From: Anaerolineae bacterium
Lineage (GTDB): Bacteria > Chloroflexota > Anaerolineae > JAFGEY01
Reading direction: 5' to 3'
NCBI GenBank assembly: GCA_016929205.1
Contig: JAFGJF010000030.1
Coordinates: 1 to 13,102, forward strand
Length of the DNA stretch: 13,102 nucleotides
Made by a program: the position numbers and the translations under genes. The notes beneath the pieces were generated by a model, which had not been told where the DNA came from, did no database searches, and worked only from the letters and a program-made list of their open reading frames with translations. Position 1 is the stretch's first letter; each line of letters opens with the position of its first letter. Below are positions 1 to 6,653 of this stretch, in pieces.

Positions 1-384
1 CACGCCATGCACAACCACTGCCTGCAAGGCACCAAGGGCTGCTATGAGTCGGCGCGCTGCCCCCAGGAACGCAACCGCGTCTGGCTGGCCGACCTGTGCG
101 CGAACAGCCCCGCAAACAAGGACAGTTGGCTCGACTTGACCGACCTGGAGACCGAATACCTGCCTGAGATGTGGCGTGACCCGCCCGAAAAAGCGCTCCA
201 AGCTGGCCATGGCGGTGGCGACTATTTCGAGGTCCTCGACTTTATCAACAGCATCGTCGATGGCACGCCCTGTCCTATCGGCATCCACGAGGCCATGGAT
301 ATGACCCTGCCGGGATTGATCAGCCAGGCCTCGATCGCCAACGGCGGCATATGGATGGACGTGCCTGATTCACGAGAGTGGTAA
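1..384 (+). CDS. Gfo/Idh/MocA-family oxidoreductase, C-terminal fragment
   Basis: This is the last 127 residues of a gene that begins before the window; the frame is open from base 1 to the TAA at 382-384. The block HGGGDYFEVLDFINSIVDG, followed by PIGIHEAMDMTLPGLISQ, SIANGG and VPD, is the typical end of the alpha/beta C-terminal domain of NAD(P)-dependent Gfo/Idh/MocA sugar oxidoreductases. The Rossmann domain and the EKP motif lie outside the window. Family members oxidise sugars or inositols, and GH109 enzymes in the same fold use NAD in glycoside hydrolysis. The gene converges on the DUF4038 gene and probably belongs to the same sugar locus. The substrate cannot be read from this fragment. 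Confidence 0.85.
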   Translation, partial: HAMHNHCLQGTKGCYESARCPQERNRVWLADLCANSPANKDSWLDLTDLETEYLPEMWRDPPEKALQAGHGGGDYFEVLDFINSIVDGTPCPIGIHEAMDMTLPGLISQASIANGGIWMDVPDSREW

Positions 385-426
385 AAACCACGCACCGCGC
401 AGAGTGAACGCTCTCAAATGCGAGAG
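378..426. terminator. Small stem-loops between convergent genes, possible terminator
   Basis: The 60-bp gap between two convergent stop codons holds two short inverted repeats. GTGGT at 378-382 pairs with ACCAC at 387-391 around an AAAA loop and overlaps the stop codon of the oxidoreductase. CTCTC at 411-415 pairs with GAGAG at 422-426. Stems are only 5 bp and there is no strong T-tract, so a terminator role is suggested by position rather than by a classic structure. Confidence 0.25.
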
Positions 427-444
427 GCCTTACCTGAACGTATC

Positions 445-2202
445 CTACTTGAGAACGAGCTTGAGCCCCCAATCCTCACTGGATGGAAATGGCGGCAGCG
501 GCAGGTACGAATGTTGGTTGGCTGCCAACTCTCCAGCATCGATCCACTCGCCTGTGCGCGGGTTGAACCACTGCGCGACATATATGCCGTTTGGCAGCAG
601 GCCGCGCACCGTTGATGGCGGGCAGCCTGCCTCAAAATAAAGCATCAACAACGCCCTGTCCGGCGTGCGCGCACAAAATGCCCAGCCGCGGTTGCCGTTC
701 GCCGGGCCGGATTTATTCGGCGTCACCCATTCCGCATTGGGCACCAGCGCCCGGTAGCGATCGCCTTCCGACGTGGCAAAGGTGCGCAAATGCTGCAACT
801 GGTCGCCCGAGCGCCACTGCAGCGACTCCCACATCTTGAGCGGTGACGCGGGCTCAATGTCGCCGCCCCACAACGCGTTTGCGCCGTAAATGTGACCGGC
901 AAACCCGCCCGACAAAAAACTGCCGTACATCGCCGCGCGGCAGTACAGATCGTCCTCGGCCGTGCCCCCTTCCGCCGCCAGCTCCGGCGGCCAGCCGGCA
1001 TAATACGGCTCGCCGTTCAGCGCCGGCTTGGGTGGATCGACCTCGTTATAGATCTCGGTCAAATGCCAGCACACGTTATGGTCGCGCCGGTTGCCGATCT
1101 GATGCAGGCCGAGCCACGCCGCGTTGTCAAAGTTGAGCAAGGTCGAGCCGCTGGCGTTGCACGACAGCAGCGTGCCGAATGGCGGCAGGCCATACTTGTC
1201 CAACCACAACGAGATCGGCTCCAGATAATCACGCGACGGGATCGACATGGCCTCCCAGTCAAAGTGGATCGGGCTGAGAATGCAGTGGTTGGCCTGGTAG
1301 CGGGCAAACACGTACTGGATATAGCGCGCGTACGACTCTGGCCAACCATAATAATTTGCCCAGCAGCGGCTGATGTCACGCCGCGCCACCTCGATGAACG
1401 CGGTAAAGCCCTGCGCGTTCAAATAGTCGACTTTGCGGTCCATATAACGAAAATAAGCAGGGTTGATCCGATCCATATCCGGAAAGACGTCCTCATAACC
1501 GGGGACCCTACCGGGAAAGAAAAAGGGCCGCCCGCCCTCGTTGTGCATATCCTTGGCGCTGTCAGTGCCGTACTGCGGCCAGGCGTTGCGCACAGCGAGA
1601 TCGTTGCCTTTGTCAATCCAGATCGTCGGTGGGTGCTCGTCGTTGGCCCAGGCCGGCAGCGCGGCGAGGATCGCGATCAGGTTGTATCCTTGTGCCTTGC
1701 GGAACCGGACCATATCTTTAAATCCCATGCTGGGACCAACCGGGCGAGGTTCATCGTCATCGTACCAGGGATAACGAAACGTCGGCGTCGACCACCACGT
1801 ATCGCCCAGTAAAAAGCAGGGTGTGCCATCGCCGTATTCTAGGGCGTGACCGTTGGCCGTTGCGCGCAGCATGCCCCGACGGCAGGTGTTCTGTACTTTT
1901 TCCGTTTCTGTCCACGCCACAGCAACAAAACGTCCAGCCTGCCCGTTCAACCCGGCATCCACTTGGTTGGATCCGCTGGTCCATACCCACTCTCCTGGCG
2001 TCGTCGCCATCACCCGCACCCGAAACACGTCATCGCCATCCCAAAAACCGTAAACGCGCTTCTCAAAGCCGCCGCGCTTCCCAGAGCCGGGGCCTTTCAA
2101 ATCGACCCACACGTCGACCTCGGTATACGGGTTGTCGTACCTGTTTTGTGCCTGCAATGCGATCTCGACTTTTTCCCAAACGTGTATCTGGCTTGTAGAC
2201 AT
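445..2202 (-). CDS. DUF5060/DUF4038 putative glycoside hydrolase (apiosidase-like)
   Basis: The predicted protein has 585 residues. The N-terminal about 95 residues resemble DUF5060 (DNPYTEVDVWVDLKGP, then FWDGDDVFRVR and PGEWVW), a beta-sandwich found ahead of DUF4038 enzymes. The DUF4038 TIM barrel follows (FLLGDTWWSTP, then FRKAQGYNLI). Acidic residues are conserved at HFDWEA (D315, E317) and NGEPYY (E398), plausible catalytic positions. The end (WFNPRTGEWIDAG) looks like the short C-terminal beta domain often attached to the family. DUF4038 includes the GH140 apiosidases, so hydrolysis of a branched-sugar linkage is likely but the substrate is not proven. There is no signal peptide, which implies a cytoplasmic enzyme. 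It lies 94 bp downstream of the ChbG-like gene on the same strand. A GTG codon 12 bases upstream is in frame, but ATG 2202 fits the Shine-Dalgarno better. Confidence 0.85.
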   Translation of the reverse strand: MSTSQIHVWEKVEIALQAQNRYDNPYTEVDVWVDLKGPGSGKRGGFEKRVYGFWDGDDVFRVRVMATTPGEWVWTSGSNQVDAGLNGQAGRFVAVAWTETEKVQNTCRRGMLRATANGHALEYGDGTPCFLLGDTWWSTPTFRYPWYDDDEPRPVGPSMGFKDMVRFRKAQGYNLIAILAALPAWANDEHPPTIWIDKGNDLAVRNAWPQYGTDSAKDMHNEGGRPFFFPGRVPGYEDVFPDMDRINPAYFRYMDRKVDYLNAQGFTAFIEVARRDISRCWANYYGWPESYARYIQYVFARYQANHCILSPIHFDWEAMSIPSRDYLEPISLWLDKYGLPPFGTLLSCNASGSTLLNFDNAAWLGLHQIGNRRDHNVCWHLTEIYNEVDPPKPALNGEPYYAGWPPELAAEGGTAEDDLYCRAAMYGSFLSGGFAGHIYGANALWGGDIEPASPLKMWESLQWRSGDQLQHLRTFATSEGDRYRALVPNAEWVTPNKSGPANGNRGWAFCARTPDRALLMLYFEAGCPPSTVRGLLPNGIYVAQWFNPRTGEWIDAGELAANQHSYLPLPPFPSSEDWGLKLVLK

Positions 2203-2213
2203 ATTGTTATCCA

Positions 2214-2219
2214 CTCCTC
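2214..2219 (-). promoter_or_regulatory. Shine-Dalgarno that decides the DUF4038 start
   Basis: On the minus strand GAGGAG lies 11 bases before ATG 2202. The alternative in-frame GTG at 2214 uses the last G of this same motif, leaving no spacer, so the ATG is the better start. Confidence 0.6.
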
Positions 2220-2296
2220 ACGCTTTTCTCCATCGTGTACGCCAAATCCGGACCGATCTTGTGTTTGCCCAGTCAAACGTCAGTCATGCTGCGTCT

Positions 2297-3091
2297 CTAA
2301 GACACCTCATCATACCGCGCGGGCTGCACGCCGTGTTCGCGACAGTATGCGATGACCCGTGGATCGACAAACATACGTCGTTGCCAGTCGCGTTCGGGTC
2401 CGATCACGTCACCGGGATATCCTGTATGTCCCAGCAAACGCATCTCGTCGTTATCGTAAGCGGGATGCCCGACGACGACATAACACCCGGGCCCGGCTGC
2501 TTGCAGGCGGGCGATCAACTGCTCCACTGGATCCCTGCCCGCTGGATTCCCTGCCGCCAGATCGCTATCGGCCTGGACACGAGGCAAATCCTGGAAAAAA
2601 CGGGCATTGACCAACCCTTCGCCCTTGCACCAGGCATCAAAGACGTCATCCAGCCCCTCTGCCACCCAGCCAAAGCCCATATGTTTGTCAGCGTAGCGGA
2701 TGTCGAACCCCAGCGCGCGGGCACGATCGAGCTGTGCCGTGAGTTCGGCCATAATCTCGTCGGCGCGCGCGCCATGTTCGTGCAAGGCCCGCGTCGTCTG
2801 GAAAAAATGCCCCCGTTCGTCGACCAATGAAGGCACGTCCTGTGGCGGCAGCACCGGACCCCAGCGTACAGCATCCCATTCTGCCGTGATCGTGCAGTGC
2901 AAGCCACAGCACAGGCCGCTTTGACCGGCGAGCATCTCAGCCGCCTCTTGAATCGCTGCACAGGGCGCCATCACCGACGTGTTTTTGAGAATGCCGTTCC
3001 GATAAGCGTCCAGGATGGCGGCGTTAGCCGTGTGGTTGCTGCCAGCGTCATCGCCACGAGTAATGAGGTAAATATGAGGTGATGTGGTCAT
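2297..3091 (-). CDS. ChbG/HpnK (YdjC-like) carbohydrate deacetylase
   Basis: The protein has 264 residues. The family removes acetyl groups from N-acetylated sugars (chitooligosaccharides, hopanoid glycosides) using a divalent metal. Visible landmarks are RGDDAG near the start (D14, D15), GLH (H65), ADKH (D135, H137) and VVGHPAYDN (H209). These match in order the family's Asp and His metal and catalytic positions. The usual H-D-x-H segment is A-D-K-H here, a mild deviation. ATG 3091 is chosen over the longer open frame because AAAGGAG sits 5 bases upstream and the RGDDAG motif normally falls within the first 20 residues. No signal peptide is seen. The gene leads a minus-strand unit with the DUF4038 gene, suggesting joint processing of an acetylated glycan; the exact substrate is unknown. 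Confidence 0.85.
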   Translation of the reverse strand: MTTSPHIYLITRGDDAGSNHTANAAILDAYRNGILKNTSVMAPCAAIQEAAEMLAGQSGLCCGLHCTITAEWDAVRWGPVLPPQDVPSLVDERGHFFQTTRALHEHGARADEIMAELTAQLDRARALGFDIRYADKHMGFGWVAEGLDDVFDAWCKGEGLVNARFFQDLPRVQADSDLAAGNPAGRDPVEQLIARLQAAGPGCYVVVGHPAYDNDEMRLLGHTGYPGDVIGPERDWQRRMFVDPRVIAYCREHGVQPARYDEVS

Positions 3092-3171
3092 TATCGCTCC
3101 TTTGCCACTCCATTGAACGTTACGACTCTGCGGATCCGGATCGATCGCGCAACACAACGCCATCTGGGCAG

Positions 3172-3201
3172 ATTGTACCTGAAACCACAGCAGAGTGCAA
3201 A
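3172..3201 (-). promoter_or_regulatory. Candidate promoter of the ChbG/DUF4038 unit
   Basis: Read on the minus strand, TTTGCA (3201-3196) is followed after 18 bp by TACAAT (3177-3172). That gives 4 of 6 and 5 of 6 matches to the sigma-70 consensus. The transcript would start near 3165, with a leader of about 75 bases. Confidence 0.45.
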
Positions 3202-3226
3202 CCTTCCATCCTCGTCCAGGATCACA

Positions 3227-3255
3227 TTGGCGCTCCGTGGTTTCTTGGATATAAT
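3227..3255 (+). promoter_or_regulatory. Strong candidate promoter upstream of the acyltransferase
   Basis: TTGGCG (3227-3232), a 17-bp spacer and a perfect TATAAT (3250-3255) form a good sigma-70-type promoter on the plus strand. Transcription from about 3262 would give a leader of roughly 270 bases before the acyltransferase. It lies back to back with the ChbG promoter candidate. Confidence 0.55.
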
Positions 3256-3351
3256 CTATGATCCTTTCCTGTTCGACCTCACGCCGTTCCTGATCAACGA
3301 CGAGCGCGGCCTGGCTACCTTTAGGGCATCATCAATCACATCCCCGGCAGT

Positions 3352-3364
3352 GTCTTGTCAAGAC
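3352..3364. repeat. 13-bp palindrome in the acyltransferase leader
   Basis: GTCTTG and CAAGAC form a perfect inverted repeat around a single T. It lies downstream of the strong promoter at 3227-3255 and upstream of the start codon. It could be an operator or an RNA stem; no function can be assigned. Confidence 0.45.
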
Positions 3365-3468
3365 CCTCTGCTAGAAGGCATAACGCCCCCTAACCTTACC
3401 CACCCGATCATACTGCGCCTCCATAGTGTTAATCCGATAGCCAGTTGTTAGCTGTTGGATGGGCAAGG

Positions 3469-3499
3469 CAGACAAAGATGTGGTATCGTATCATTATAC
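3469..3499 (+). promoter_or_regulatory. Weak proximal promoter candidate for the acyltransferase
   Basis: Two overlapping readings exist. CAGACA (3469-3474) with a 17-bp spacer to CATTAT (3492-3497) matches 4 of 6 at both boxes. TGG-TATCGT (3481-3489) is an extended -10. The region is locally AT-rich and 35-60 bases before the start codon, but neither reading is strong. Confidence 0.3.
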
Positions 3500-3531
3500 A
3501 TTTTTTATCGATCCCACAATCAGGAGGCATC

Positions 3532-4239
3532 ATGCTGGACGCAGTTTTGTATTGGTTAGGACGGCCTATTCTCGGCCTAGTCACCGAACTGGCATTGGAC
3601 ATGGACGTTTCCTGGCAAGCGGCGCTCCCCGCTGGCCCCAAGGTCATCGTCGCCAACCACCCGAGTACGACCGATCCCTTTCTGGTCGCGGCCCTGATCC
3701 CCGAACGGGTCAGCATTCTGATCGAGGAAACGCTGTTCAAGGTGCCTCTATTCGGCCGCTATCTGCATTACACCCATCACGTGCCGGTTGTGCGCGCGCA
3801 CGGATGGCTGGCCCTTGAGCGGGGCAGAGCATTGCTCGAAGCGGGACGCAGCGTGGTCATTTTTCCCGAGGGCTCGGTCAGCCCTCACGAAGGCGGCTTT
3901 TATAGGCCGCACACTGGCGCTGCACGACTGGCGCTATCCACCGGCGCGCCCGTAGTTCCGATCGGCATCCACTTGCAGCGCGATCGCATCCGCTTTATCG
4001 AAACCAGGGTGGAAGGCAAAATCGAGACCGGGACGTGGTACCTGGGCGGCCCATACGCCATGACCGTCGGAAAAGCGATGCAGTTCAAGGGCGACGTCGA
4101 GAACCGCGCCTTTGTGCGCTCGGTCTCGGAGCAAATCATGCAACACATCATCCGCCTGGCACAGCAGAGCGAGCAGCGCATGGACGCACCACAGCAGCCC
4201 TTTACCCCCAGTCCCGTCGAGTACGCCAACGCCGTCTAG
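3532..4239 (+). CDS. plsC: PlsC-family 1-acyl-glycerol-3-phosphate acyltransferase
   Basis: The protein has 235 residues. This family transfers a fatty acyl group to lysophosphatidic acid or a related lipid at the inner membrane face. Block I is NHPSTTD, the HX4D catalytic pair (His and Asp at about residues 41 and 46). FPEGSVSPHEGGF is the substrate-binding FPEG block and APVVPIGIH is the last block. There is no clear transmembrane helix, only a mildly hydrophobic N-terminus, so it may be a peripheral membrane protein. ATG 3532 is chosen because AGGAGG lies 4 bases upstream; the frame stays open to 3445 without a ribosome site. It is the only lipid gene among sugar genes, has its own promoter candidates and ends at a hairpin, so it seems an independent unit. 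The acyl acceptor is not certain. Confidence 0.88.
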   Translation: MLDAVLYWLGRPILGLVTELALDMDVSWQAALPAGPKVIVANHPSTTDPFLVAALIPERVSILIEETLFKVPLFGRYLHYTHHVPVVRAHGWLALERGRALLEAGRSVVIFPEGSVSPHEGGFYRPHTGAARLALSTGAPVVPIGIHLQRDRIRFIETRVEGKIETGTWYLGGPYAMTVGKAMQFKGDVENRAFVRSVSEQIMQHIIRLAQQSEQRMDAPQQPFTPSPVEYANAV

Positions 4240-4268
4240 CGTCATCCTTTGCCCAACCGACCGCATTG

Positions 4269-4297
4269 AGCCGGGTCAACCTTGTATTGGCCCGGCT
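4269..4297 (+). terminator. Stem-loop terminator after the acyltransferase
   Basis: AGCCGGGTCAA (4269-4279) pairs with TTGGCCCGGCT (4287-4297), an 11-bp GC-rich stem with one G-T wobble and a 7-base loop. It is followed only by a short T run (TTGAG after the stem), so it is a strong hairpin with a weak tail. It starts 30 bases after the stop codon and just before the next promoter, which suits a terminator. Confidence 0.6.
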
Positions 4298-4332
4298 TTG
4301 AGATCCGGGCGATGGACCTGCGGCTTGTCCGG

Positions 4333-4361
4333 TTTGCGTTGAGCGAGTTTTTGAATACAAT
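4333..4361 (+). promoter_or_regulatory. Candidate promoter of the five-gene sugar operon
   Basis: TTTGCG (4333-4338), 17 bp, then TACAAT (4356-4361): a poor -35 (3 of 6) and a good -10 (5 of 6). The transcript would start near 4368, about 34 bases before the dehydrogenase ATG. The weak -35 would fit a promoter needing an activator. The -10 overlaps a palindrome described separately. Confidence 0.45.
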
Positions 4362-4373
4362 GCAGGATATTGT
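4357..4373. promoter_or_regulatory. Possible operator overlapping the operon -10 box
   Basis: ACAAT (4357-4361) and ATTGT (4369-4373) form a 17-bp inverted repeat with a 7-base spacer. The left arm lies inside the TACAAT -10 box and the right arm lies just past the predicted transcription start, where a repressor would block initiation. The arms are short, so chance is possible. Confidence 0.35.
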
Positions 4374-4401
4374 CACCCACTCACATCCTTGGAGGCACCC
4401 A

Positions 4402-5490
4402 ATGGTTGATACACGTGTCGTCTATCTGGAGCCGGGCAAAGTATGGATCGAAACGCTCACCTTGCCCCAACTCGAACCCAATCAGGTGCTGGTCAAGGCC
4501 CACCAGGCCTCGATCTGCGGCTCGGAACGTTACTATTACCGAGGGATCACGGTCAGGCCGCAAGACGAGGCCAGGGGAGGGCCGGAGACTCAGCTCGGTA
4601 CCCACCGCGCAAGCGCTGGGCCCCATCGCACAAGTGATGAGCCCGCCCACGCCTACCCGATGGGCCCGCTGGGACACGAGGGCGGCGGCACGATCGTCGA
4701 GATGGGCAGCGCGGTCAAAAGCTACCTGGGCGGCGGTCAGGTATGCATTGGCGACCGGGTCGGCAGCCTGATCTATCCTACCTTTAGCGACTATTGGGTG
4801 GCCGACATTGGCGACGTACAGCCGATCCCCGATGGCGTGTCGTTTCAAGTAGGCTGCCTGTACGAACCGCTGGGTTGTGCGGCCTGGGCGGCGATCCATA
4901 TAGGCGTCCGGCTGGGCGACATCGTCGCCGTCAACGGCGTGGGATTCGCCGGCAACATCATGCTGCAAGGTGCGATCAAGTCGGGCGCGTCCAGGGTGAT
5001 CGCCATCGACGTGGAGCCGACCAAGCTGGATATTGCCAGGCAGTTGGGTGCAGAGATCGTGATCAATGCCGACGAGGTCGATCCGGTCGAGGCGGTAAAC
5101 GAGATCACCCATGGCGAGGGCGTTGATGTGGCCATTGAGGCCATCGGCGGCACCGGCATCGGCATCGTGCAGGCCTTGGGCATGGTCCGCCACAATGGCA
5201 TCCTGGCCCTCTATGGCGACAATTACGCACCGGTCGAGGCCTTTTGTTTCCACCGTTTCCACGAAGATGGGCTGGAAATCCGCAACCTGAACGGCGTGCA
5301 TTACACCCGGCTGCGATCGGTGGAAAACATGCGCGAGGCCTATCGCGCCGTGCAGCGCGGCGTCTTTGATCTGGACATCGTCTTCGAGCATTCGATCTCC
5401 CACAGCCTGGACGACATCGCTGCTGTCTTTGCGCAAGAAACTCAGGCCATCGACCGGCAAAGCTCGTTAAAGACGTTGATTATGCCGTGA
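4402..5490 (+). CDS. Zinc-type MDR dehydrogenase (sorbitol/threonine dehydrogenase-like)
   Basis: The protein has 362 residues. The MDR family oxidises alcohols or polyols with NAD(P). Catalytic zinc ligands are visible as C39 (SICGSE), H92-E93 (LGHEGGG) and E155 (LYEPLG). The nucleotide-binding motif GVGFAG is at 179-184, followed by a Rossmann fold with an acidic residue (AIDVEP) that suggests NAD preference. Two features are odd. The stretch between C39 and H92 is 53 residues, clearly longer than the roughly 25 usual, and carries a duplicated 7-residue segment at 69-82. The four-cysteine structural zinc lobe normally found after GHE is missing. ATG 4402 has TTGGAGG 6 bases upstream. It leads a tightly spaced operon, with only 12 bp to the next gene. 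Sugar or polyol oxidation is likely; the substrate is unknown. Confidence 0.87.
   Translation: MVDTRVVYLEPGKVWIETLTLPQLEPNQVLVKAHQASICGSERYYYRGITVRPQDEARGGPETQLGTHRASAGPHRTSDEPAHAYPMGPLGHEGGGTIVEMGSAVKSYLGGGQVCIGDRVGSLIYPTFSDYWVADIGDVQPIPDGVSFQVGCLYEPLGCAAWAAIHIGVRLGDIVAVNGVGFAGNIMLQGAIKSGASRVIAIDVEPTKLDIARQLGAEIVINADEVDPVEAVNEITHGEGVDVAIEAIGGTGIGIVQALGMVRHNGILALYGDNYAPVEAFCFHRFHEDGLEIRNLNGVHYTRLRSVENMREAYRAVQRGVFDLDIVFEHSISHSLDDIAAVFAQETQAIDRQSSLKTLIMP
4606..4644 (+). repeat. Imperfect 21-bp tandem duplication inside the dehydrogenase gene
   Basis: An 18-base segment beginning CGCGCAAG (4606-4623) is repeated at 4627-4644 beginning CGCACAAG, with 14 of 18 bases the same and a period of 21 bp. 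The reading frame is kept, producing RASAGPH and RTSDEPA at residues 69-82. It lies in the insertion between the catalytic zinc ligands. Confidence 0.55.
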
Positions 5491-5502
5491 AAGGAAACCG
5501 CT

Positions 5503-6636
5503 ATGCAAATGACGTCGAGAGAACGACTGCTGGCTGTCCTGCACGGCGAGATCCCCGACTGCGTGCCGGTCTGCCCGGATATCTCGAACATGGTGCCCTG
5601 CCGCCTGACCGGCAAACCGTTTTGGGATATTTACGTCCACCAGGATCCGCCGCTGTGGAAAGCCCATATCGACGCGATCAAGCACTTTGGCATCGACGGC
5701 GGCTTTGAGTTGTACTCGTTTGGCGATCTGTTCGGTGACCAGGGCACACCCTGGGAAAACCGTATCGTCGATCGCCGCCCGGATGGCAGCTTTATCACCC
5801 GGTTGTTCAACCCGGAAACCGGCGAATGGAGCAAACACGTCACCGCCCACACCGCCGACATGCCGCCCGGCACCAACATCCGGCCGGAGAGCATCGGCCT
5901 GCCCGCCATCCCGTCCACCTGGGAGCCGATCACTGGAGTCAAAGAATGGCTGACGGGAATGGAACTGTGGAAGCTGATTCGAGAAGAAATGGGCGACCAC
6001 GGCATCCTCGGCATGCCTAGCGGCGCGTCAACGTTAGTCCTGCGCGACCCGGACGACATTTACGCCTACTATGACGATCCGAGCCCTTTTTACGAGCGGC
6101 AGCAAGAAATGATCGCCCTGGCCGAAAGCCGCCTGGAACGAATCGCCGACCTCGACGTCAAGCCCGATTTTTTATTGTGCGGGTCATCGGGATCGCTGGT
6201 CTGGCAGTCACCCAAGATCTTTCGCGAACTGGCACTGCCGGTGCTCAAGCGAGTGACCGAACTGGCTTACGACTTGGGAATCCCTACCCACGTCCATTCC
6301 TGCGGGCCGGAAAGAGAACTGGTCAAGATAGCCGCCGAGGAAACCCATCTCACGGTTATCGATCCCCTCGAAATCCCGCCCATGGGCAACTGCAATCTGG
6401 CCGAACTGAAACAGCTATACGGGCACAAGATCGTGCTCAAAGGCAACCTGCACACCACCCAGGTGATGCTGCACGGCTCGGTCGAAGACGTGGTTGCCGC
6501 CAGCCGGCAGGCGATCGACGATGCCGCGGCTGGCGGCGGGTTCATCCTCTCCACCGGCGACCAATGCGGGCGGGACACGCCGGACGAGAACCTGTTTGCT
6601 ATGATCGAGACGGCGAGACACTATGGACGATATTAA
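5503..6636 (+). CDS. URO-D family protein A, with MtaA-like zinc site
   Basis: The protein has 377 residues and the fold of uroporphyrinogen decarboxylase/cobamide methyltransferases. It opens with MTSRERLLAVLHGEIPDCVPV, the usual family beginning. H265-x-C267 (VHSCG) and a late C355 (STGDQCG) reproduce the H-x-C...C zinc-binding pattern of MtaA/MtbA-type methyltransferases that activate a thiol. True HemE decarboxylases lack this pattern and are not found in glycosidase operons, so heme synthesis is unlikely. A methyl-transfer role would need a corrinoid protein, and none is in this window. AAGGA lies 7 bases before ATG 5503. It follows the dehydrogenase by 12 bp and precedes a second URO-D gene by 17 bp. 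Family certain; reaction unknown. Confidence 0.87.
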   Translation: MQMTSRERLLAVLHGEIPDCVPVCPDISNMVPCRLTGKPFWDIYVHQDPPLWKAHIDAIKHFGIDGGFELYSFGDLFGDQGTPWENRIVDRRPDGSFITRLFNPETGEWSKHVTAHTADMPPGTNIRPESIGLPAIPSTWEPITGVKEWLTGMELWKLIREEMGDHGILGMPSGASTLVLRDPDDIYAYYDDPSPFYERQQEMIALAESRLERIADLDVKPDFLLCGSSGSLVWQSPKIFRELALPVLKRVTELAYDLGIPTHVHSCGPERELVKIAAEETHLTVIDPLEIPPMGNCNLAELKQLYGHKIVLKGNLHTTQVMLHGSVEDVVAASRQAIDDAAAGGGFILSTGDQCGRDTPDENLFAMIETARHYGRY

Positions 6637-6653
6637 GCGCCCGAGGAGGAACA

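Larger units (their letters stand above)
3092..3531. other. Divergent intergenic control region, no convincing gene
   Basis: This 440-bp stretch separates the ChbG-like gene (-) from the acyltransferase (+). It contains a minus-strand promoter candidate (3172-3201), a plus-strand promoter with a perfect TATAAT (3227-3255), a possible second plus-strand promoter near 3469-3499, and two short perfect palindromes: GATCCGGATC at 3133-3142 and GTCTTG-T-CAAGAC at 3352-3364. The open frames crossing it have no recognisable protein motif and no Shine-Dalgarno, so I treat it as non-coding. Confidence 0.6.

Noticed and set aside
892..1812. Plus-strand frame of 306 residues inside the DUF4038 gene
   Set aside because: Antisense shadow; the minus strand carries clear DUF5060/DUF4038 sequence.
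3133..3142. GATCCGGATC palindrome upstream of the ChbG gene
   Set aside because: Perfect but only 10 bp and built from GATC-type words that are common in GC-rich DNA; too weak to call an operator alone.
3113..3451. Open frame of 112 residues in the divergent intergenic region
   Set aside because: No ribosome site and no motif, and it crosses two promoter candidates and a palindrome.
4381..5460. Minus-strand frame of 359 residues opposite the dehydrogenase
   Set aside because: Mirror of a confirmed MDR gene, with no recognisable domain in its translation.
5503..6636. Calling URO-D protein A the heme enzyme HemE
   Set aside because: The H-x-C...C zinc site, the tandem paralogue and the sugar-operon context argue for the methyltransferase-like branch.
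6177..6653. Long N-terminal extension of URO-D protein B overlapping protein A
   Set aside because: The frame is open upstream, but the translation there is arginine-rich shadow of protein A. The real start at 6654 has a GAGGAGG ribosome site, and the family sequence begins there.
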